Shown piece after piece: positions 43,201 through 52,700 of a DNA stretch of 64,000 bases. The position numbers and the translations under genes were made by a program. Positions within the stretch are counted from its first letter, which is position 1, and each line of letters starts with the position of its first letter. Origin of the DNA: Corydoras sp. C115 (taxonomy: Eukaryota > Chordata > Actinopteri > Siluriformes > Callichthyidae). Where the stretch lies: assembly GCA_019802505.1 (NCBI GenBank), contig JAFMOC010000002.1, positions 5,626,501 to 5,690,500 on the forward strand, given 5' to 3'. The notes beneath the pieces are model-generated. The model was not told where the DNA came from. It ran no database searches and saw nothing but the letters and a program-made list of their open reading frames with translations.

Positions 43201-46200
43201 GAACTTAATCTAGTGCAGGAGTAATATGTCAACATAATCTTATCAAGTTAGAGCCTGTACCTCCTTTCACCTATTTTCCTTGCAGTACGGTATACTGATG
43301 CATAAACACACCTGATGCTATATAATAAATTCTGAAGTCTGACGAATCAAAAAATAAGCAAATAGCATCCCTGACTACATTTAGAATAAAATCTAAATTA
43401 ACTTTGAAATGAACAATTTATAATTTTAAAATGTTTACCAGATGCATTAATAAAAAATAAAAAAACTGGTAACCTGGTAAACTGGTAACTTCACACAGCA
43501 AAGACCTGTGCTCTCTATTGGCCCTTAATGGAGAACAAACTCAGGGCCTTCATAGTGTAAAGCATAAGCAAGAACTGTTTTGTTGCCAAGTCACCCAATA
43601 TAATGTCTTTAAAAATAATTCATATTAAATAATGTGTCAGAGAAACTTGGGCAAATATTTATATAATATAAAATATGTGGTAATAAATGGAAGTCACAGT
43701 AAAAACTGGGTTCATCATAATACAATAGAAAAGGAAACTTTTTAAAAACTGATTTTAGAAGTGAAACTAAAAAGGAAAAAAACGTTCACTGTAACTGGAG
43801 AATTTGATTTGATACTGACACCTGGTGACAGGGGAAATGATTCTTTCTAAGGAAAAGACCCATAGACCCATAAACCCATTAGACCAAATAGTGTAAATCA
43901 TTTTAGCTATAATAGTGTTTATATATAATATTTTAGCTATAATAGTGTTAGCTATAATTTTTTGAGGTATAATTCTGGTAATGACATGTGGATCTAGACA
44001 GCTGATGTGCTAGAATGTCACTGGCAGGTTTAGATTATAAAAATCAATAAAAATTAGCCAACTGACATTAAACACTTTTTAAAAATAGTTACGTCAGTGT
44101 TTTTTCTGTAATTTATATTTATCTACTGCTCAATTTGTCATAGGCAGTGTTGCAGGGGTAGATGCAGGTAATCATGCTAGGTTCATATCAAACTAAAGAT
44201 TGGACTTGATTTGAAATGCATATTGTTTCAGTTTAGTCACACTTATCTTATTCATTTTAAATTTTAGTCTTTTTCTTTGACACATTTAATCTAACATTAT
44301 TCTTTCACAGACCAATAACTATACATGGGTGTGTTAGAGTAGCAAAAACATGTAACTATGCAGGGCAGGGCTGTATTCCAATTAACGATCAAGGACTACC
44401 AGTCAAAAAGCACATTTCTGAAATAGTATGTGCTTTACTAGCATGCCTTTTTAGCCTATTATGCAAGGAAATGCTATATCAATTAACTTTTATCTTTCAT
44501 CAAACTAATTATGTGACATAACTGCGCTGCCTACTTCGACATTAGGCTCTTGTGTCAGACACCACTATTGGTTTATAAACAATTTAATGTAAAAGTAAAA
44601 TATAGTATATAAAATATAGTAAAAGTAAAATATACAAATCAACTTAAAATTACCAGTAAAAATTGGGCTTAAATGAGAGAAACTAGGCCACTTTCAGTAA
44701 TGTAGGCTGTTTCTTTAGGGGAAAACAATATATAATTGGAAAACAGAGAAATGAAAATGTAGGAAAATGTTATTAACGAATGATCATCCAGGTTTAGCTA
44801 ATACACCCAGTTAAAATAAAGCTCAGTACCCACAGTTTAGGTTTTCTCGAGAAGATGTGGCAGTTACTTCAAACTAACTGAAAAACACTAAATTTAGGTA
44901 AATCATGCGCTCAGGGTTCTGGAAAGTACTGGAATTTATCTGTAGCAGGTCTATACTTGTCTTACTGACAGAGAAGTGAGTGTTCTACTGGGGAGAATTT
45001 TCCTAATAGAACGGGTAGATCTCCCTAGTGTTGAAAAATACTTTCAGTGTTAAAAATTTCCATCAGTTACTATGTGCAATGTGCATATTCTTACAAGCTA
45101 TTTTGGCATTATACAAACAAAAATCATTTTTGCAAGGATCATTGCTCTATTGTAACATGTGGTATGAATACCACTTCATGTGTCAGATGTATTAAAAAAA
45201 TGAAAGCTTAAAGATCAGGCCCTTTTTTGGTAAAATGTAATTAAAGTGTCTGTCTCATAAATAAGACAAAAGTGGATGTCACAGCATGGGATTACACCAT
45301 GTGTTTTTCAGACATTGTTAAACAACCTAACGTAAAGATGTAATTGCGTACAATTATTATTATTTTTTTTTTATTTTATGTTTTATATATTTTATATAAA
45401 GTTATGTTGATATCACTTAAATCTATATGTATTTATATATATAATATATATTTTTCAGTTGTTGATATGGAAAATGGGATCAAATCAATCATGTTATATA
45501 ATATCTTAAGACAATCTAATTAATCCTGTAAAGTTTTAAATAATTCTTTTGTTATTTTCGATTAAATTTTCTAAAATAGAGCTTCCTGACATTACATTAC
45601 ATTACATTTAGTCATTTAGCAGACGCTTTTTTGTGTTATGAGAACATTACGAGTCAGAAGTTATGCAGAAGTTATCCTGACCTCACTGTATATTTTTCAA
45701 ACACTCTATTAGAAAATGGTAGTCCTTGCCTTGATATCAAAAAAAGGTCACAGAAGAGCATTAAATATTTTATGTTTAAAACAAGATTCTTATTAAAATT
45801 AAGATTCTTTAATAATGTGACTGATGTAGACAGACTGGTAAATTGCAGTCTTAGAAAGATGCAAATGGTCAGCAGCAATCAATTATCCATAAAGCAGCAG
45901 GATGGTTGTGTGATAGTTGTTGAGTATTGATGAACGTTACTCATCCTATGAATACATTCCCCACAAAAGAATACAACATACTCAAGCCAAGTCTATTTGA
46001 CACAAAGCAATATATCACCATAGGTTCATGCTATAGTTCTATCTATACTGTCTTATTATTACTGAGCTATATTAACTACAAATTTAAACTGTCTGAAAGC
46101 ATTTAGGGAGTACAGAAAAACAACACTAAGTGCCTGGCATACGTTATGGAATGTTTTATGAATGTTCCGGAAAATGGAAACACTTCGGTTGTCGGATTAG

Positions 46201-46648
46201 AAATCAAACTCATAAGTCATTTTGAAATTTGTATCGCACCATGTGATACAAAATCTGCTTTTATTTATAAATATAATTAAGAATTTTGAATTTCATACAA
46301 ATATGGGTGAGTGAAATGTAATAACAAAGAAAATATTTGGACATTTGAAATTCTTCCAAGTTATACTCCTTTCTTTAAGTTCTTTAACCAGCAGGTGTAG
46401 GCATGCAAATTTGGCTTTTGTCAGCTGTTGCACTGTTGAATACACAAGTCAAGTTTAAAATTCATCTGAATCATAAGAATAGAAATGAATGCAAGGTCCT
46501 GTGCTCTCTGAAAAAATGCCAATACACATTATTATGCATTATATGAGTACAAAGCATTTGTTTTGTGTGTATACAGTACAACTACACTGACTTTATTCTG
46601 AAGGAGACTTTGTTCATGATGTTATTCTACTTTACTTACGTGTGTGAG

Positions 46649-46718
<70 letters not shown>

Positions 46719-49700
46719 TGTGACAGAGAGAGAGAGAGAGAGAGACTGTGTGTGTGTGTCCGTGCGTGTGCGTGTGTGATAGAAACCGAATGGAAATAAA
46801 TGTAAACTGATTTTTGCCTTTCCATTGAGATCATGCCTGGACTGGTCAGGCTAGATGTAGAAAAAGGCCCATTCAATGCCCTGGTCTGGTCTGTGAGGTT
46901 ATTTGTATGGGTAGGTCTACTACAACTAAAGGAAGTACACATGCTATAGGACATACAATAAGACATTTGTCAGATGTAAGCTTAAAATTTCTTTAGTTTC
47001 TTCTGTTCCATCCAGGGCTTTATATTTGCATGTTCTTTTACATTTTAGACTTAGACTGTGTTCTGTAGGTCAACAACAAGTCTGACCAGTGATTCATTCA
47101 TACTGTAGCTCAAGCTGGATTTCTTAAGACTGCATATCAAACTACATCTCACTACAAAAGAAACTCTAGATACAAATATTAATTGAGCTGTCACTGATGT
47201 ACAAAAGATCACTGAAATGTGTAGGCTGGAATGGAAGTTGACAAGACTAATTCTGCACTTCATTGCCAAGACTCATTCTCTATCCCGTTCCTTTTCAGGA
47301 TGAGTCCTTTCAACTTGATGTGTGTTTTAATAAAGCATAAGATAGCAATGATGAAAAAGCTGAATCATAATACATTTTTATAATATATATTCCTAAGTAT
47401 TTATTATATTTTTTAAGACAGTTTAACAGTTTTAATTTTATTATTTGAATAACAGCATGCCCACAGACTCCATCTTAATTGCTTTACACCAGACCATCAA
47501 TTAGCTTCCAGATACCTTCAGCCTGTGCAAATATATGGCATACATTTATATTATTTAGCAAAAAGCTTATTCAGAATTAGTATTCCTCAACAACCCAGGA
47601 TTTTAAATTCACTTATGACCTCAACTTTAGAACCCTACTTAAGTGGTAACATGATAGTATTTGGGCTGGGTTATCAACACTGTAGCTCACAGTCCAGTAC
47701 CTTAACTACTAAGCCAACATTGCATAGGTCATTTGCCAAAATGACTATTTTCACTCTATTGCCATCAGAACGGCTTTTTCGTTCCTTGAAGGCAACCACA
47801 GAGAGGATGAGGAAGAGTTTCTTCTCAATGGCTATTCGGACTCTGAACCAGGACTAAACGGACACAAATCCCACCGACAAAATCTTCATAATGCAAACAA
47901 CTTTTTAAACTCTGCACTGCATTATTTGCATACAGATGCACTATTATCACTTTAATTCTTAGTTATAAACAATTTTGAAATTTTTATCCGTACAGTTCCA
48001 CATTTGTATTTGTATAGTTTCTCTTTTTTTAACTTAGGATATTGTCTAAAAAGGATTTTACTGCTGGCTGTACCGTGCATGTCTACGCATGTGACAAATA
48101 AACTTGAATTGATTTGATTTGAAAATGGTTTTGATTTGATTTGAAGACTACTATATCATGCACTGATATAGGTTTTCTCTTGGTTTTTATATTTGTTGAA
48201 ACTTAACCATCATTTCCTGCTTTCTTTCTGTAAAGCTATATAAATATGGTGTTGTTTGTGTACCATCATTTGCTTTTGTGAGTACTGCCTTCATGTCAGC
48301 TGTGCTTTGCTGTGTCTGTACTCTTTCCTCCAACAACAACAGGAAAACTGCTTTTTATATCTCTGATGTTAACAGACCCTTTTATTTTCAAAACAATATG
48401 TAAAAATGATGTTACTGACTGTATTGTTGTGTGATTGGTACTTCGTTTGATTCTATTTAAACTAAAGTTTTTTTTAATGCTTTCTGATAACAGATTTTAT
48501 TATGACAGCACAGTGAAGTGGTCAGTGCTCTCATTTTACAGCAAGAAGGTCACATGTTTGAGTTCTGGGCAAAAGAATATTAAGGTTCCTTCTGTATTCA
48601 GCCCATGTCAGCATGGGTTTCCTGAGTCTTTTTCCTTGTATGTTGTGTCTGTCTGTCTTGCATTGGACTTGCAACCAATTTCTCTGCCTTTTGCCTTATG
48701 CAGTAGGATACATAGTGTCCTGTTCAAAATTTACAGATTTATGAACTTACATGTTATTTAAAACCTCCTTAACCAAGTTAAACCAACATTAAAAAATAGT
48801 TAAACCAATATGATTAAATCAGCATTATTATACATGTATGTATGTATGATGTATGATTGTACATCACCAAAGCTGACACATTTAGCTAAATTGTTTGGGT
48901 GTTCTGATAAATAAATGGCAAAGATGCCAATATAAACATGACTCTAGCTTACTCAGATCACAACAGCCATACGCCAACACTTAGTTTCCCAGCAAAGTCA
49001 TCAAATACCTCACAAAATGACAAGGCCAACAACATGATGCATAACGGATTCGCTACACAGAATACACCCCCTAATTTGATTCAATTTGAAATACAACAGC
49101 CCTGTTACATGGATCTAAAGATCACTAATAAACAGGTTGCTGCAAGAGGTTACTAGTGATAGCAGCCATAACAGGAAGTGGTTTTTATCACATCACTATG
49201 CAGCACAGCAGGAGGAAGTGGTATGACATAGAGGCATCTTTGCTTTCACAGCCAGGTCAAAGAAACCCTGCAACGCAGAAACAGCTCAGCCTTTGTGACC
49301 GGTATGTACCTGTATCACCTGTTGTGATTGCCTGCTATTATGTCAGGAACATGCTGTTTATGATTTCAGAGCATAAAAGCATTTACCTATTTCTGATAGG
49401 TATTACACCCCCCCCCCATTTCTGGGGAAGTATAACACTCTGCACATAAATGCACTATGTGGTCTTCTCTTGTTCTTTAAAAAGAAAATAACAACAACAA
49501 CTGTCAAGCAGAAGACCAATTAGACTTGGAGAAAAAAAAACATCAAAACTCATTAAAAAGAGAATAGAATTTTTTTAATAAAAAAGAATAGAGCCTCAGT
49601 GGTTGGATTGTTGTAGATATTAAACATAAGCCTAGCCTTAATGCCAAAACCTTTAGGCCAAAGTTGTGTAACACTACAGACTGGTGCTTTAGTTCTACTG

Positions 49701-52700
49701 CTGGATTTATTTTTCTTACATTCTCCTATATAAAAAACTATAATAGTGGAGAAGATTAAATAAAAATCAGTCATATATAACTAACTACCTCGTCAATGAA
49801 TTATTTGTACTATCCAGATCAGTTTTTGTTGGAGTTTAACTGCTTCATAAATGGCTTTCATGTCAATTTCCCAAAAAGTACTGGTACAACAGATAAAGTG
49901 ATAATAAACAATCAATTATCTCCGATTTACATATCAATATGTCAGACAAGGTGTGCCATCATCATATAAAGGCTGACAAACAAGGCTAGACGGGAGAGGA
50001 ATATGATGTTTGTGAGGGAATTGAGATGAGCATGTACAAGTGTACAAAGGTTAATTTGTAATAAATGGAGTTGAGGAAATTTGACAACTTTAAATATTTG
50101 TGGTTGAGTGAACAAAGTAATATAGAATGTAATAGAGAGGTGAAGAAAAGTGTGCAAGTAGGGTAGACTGAATGACGTAGAGTTGCAGAAGTGATTTGTA
50201 ATTGATGAGTATCTGACAGAGTGAAAAGAAACATTTACAGGACAGTATTGAAACCTGCAGGACCAGTATTGAAAATGATACATGGCAGCTTAGAGATGGT
50301 GGCACGAAGGTACAAGAGAGACCTGTAAGTAACAGAGATGAAGATGATGCAATTCACAATAGGAAACAGGAAACCTAAACAATTGAAATAGACCAACACT
50401 CTAATATAAGGTGCAAATCTATGGAAAAAAAGATGCTTTAAACATTTTGAAAAGCATTAGTGGGAGTCTTGTCCTCCACCCCTTCGCAACCTGATGTCAC
50501 ATACACTGCATTTAGCAGTCTTGTTGTTTTGTGTTTTTTTAATTACAATAAAATATCTTTTAAATGAACAACAAATTAGTCAAACCAACAACTAACATTT
50601 TTTTCTCTCACTCAGAGGCAACCTACAGCAGCATCATTATAAAATTTGGAAAAAAATGTTATGTCATGTCATGTTATGCATGTGGTCTGGTGCAAAAAAA
50701 TATCTATACCTTGATATCAAAATATCAAGGTGGGTTCACATCAGACAGACATGTGAACCCACCTTGATATGTTCATGACAAAATGATGTCAGTATTAGAC
50801 CAGACAGCAATGCAGGCTTGGATAATATCCTTAATTAATCCAGATTTGGAAAACTTAATCTTCAGTGGTTTAAGATTCATGTATTTATATTGTGCTTTTT
50901 ACAGTTCTACATACTCTCAAAGCAGCTTTACAACTATTTAAGCCTGAACCCCCAAAGAGCAAGCCAATATGACATCACAAAGCAAAACCTACAGGATATT
51001 GTTTGTTTATATAAGAAGAAACCTTGTAAAGACCAAGGCTCAGGGAATTCTTGTCCTTGAGTGGCCAGGCAGTGTTGACAGGTAAAAGAAGAATGATAAT
51101 GTACAACTTATATTATGTTCAGACCAACAAAAACAAGTATATCACTTGTTTAACAACATAAAAATTGAGTTAGTTAGTCTTGTGAATGAGGGATATAGTG
51201 TCAATAATAGTTAAATGTCAATCACAAATCTCATTACATGGTGTCATAAATATTTGCTTTTAGCTGGATACTAAATAAATACAACACCGGATCAGGGTAA
51301 AATGTTCCTATTTTTGAAATTTTATATGAATCTTTAAAGACAAACTTCATATTAGTGCCCATGCATGCCATGTACAGGAAACATCGTACACAATAGGGTT
51401 GGATCAGTTTGACAATATGATATTTACTTTCTGTCACAAAAAAATGGGAACTAAAGCCTAAAAGTAAACCTGTTTTAAAAATAAAATCATAATAATGAAA
51501 CAGAATACTACAACTGTTTAGATTTCACATTCGGTAAGTAATAACATGTCAACAGATGCATTATTATGATTATATGCATTGTTCAGTGATCATCAAATTA
51601 ATGTAGTAATACAGGTTTTTTTGCCCCTGTTTCTTGTTTCTTTAAAATAGAAGTGATCACGTTTTACTAGCTTCAAGCATATATCAAAGCAGTATCTAAA
51701 TGATGTATCATCATTCACATGCAATAATACAACACACACAGTACATCAGTACACACAAGAAATGATAACATCAAATCATAAGCCCAATCAAATGTGTCTA
51801 TTGCAAAGAGAATAAAGAAAAGCTTAGCATGACTATATAAGCACAACAGAAAACACACGTAACCATTCCTGACTGAACCATTACTGAGAATGGATTAAAT
51901 ATAGAACAAACCAATAATTTAAAAATTGTATCCCTTGAAGCATACCCTTACATTGTATGTCCCAGAGGCTGTACCTGAATACTGCTTAAGTATGTTTATA
52001 CATTATAAGCCATCTAAAAGACACACAAATGGACAAAATTATTGGTACTTCTCGTAAAATTTCCATCCATCCATTATCTTCCACTTAATCCTCTACTAGG
52101 GTCAGGGGGAGAGGGGCTCCCCTTGCCCATCCAGGGGAGAACGTTTCAGTAGCTGGGCTGATACACCCAGGACAGGGCACCAATCTATTGCTGGGCACAC
52201 ACACACAAACACACTCTATATGGGGAAATTTGGACAATTCAATTGACCTTGGTCCATGTTTTTGGACTGTGGGAGGAAACCAGAGAACCTGGAGGAAACC
52301 CACACGGACACGGAGAGAACATGGACACTCCACCCAGATTTATATAACCCAGCTGAGAGGTGCAGAAGTCTCATTGACAGTTACAGGAATCGTTTGATTG
52401 TAGTGATTGCCTCAAAAAGTTGTACAACAACGTATGAAGTTAAGGGTACCACCATTTCTATCCAGACCCATTTCATGAGTTCTCATATTTTTTTTAAATA
52501 ATTCTGTTGAAACATGGTTGAAAAGCAATATCTGACTTTCATTGGTTAATTTCAAAAGCATCTTTATATATTATTGCTTTTGTCATATTCAAGTTATTTC
52601 TGTGATCATTGTTTTTCTTTCATTAACCGAGGGGTACCAACAATTTTGTCCACATGTGTACATAGCTGTCTTGAGTTGTCCAAACTTTGTCCAAATAGTC

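Noticed and set aside
46622..46966. 114-codon His/Thr-rich frame
   Set aside because: Translation of the compound microsatellite, with no family resemblance.
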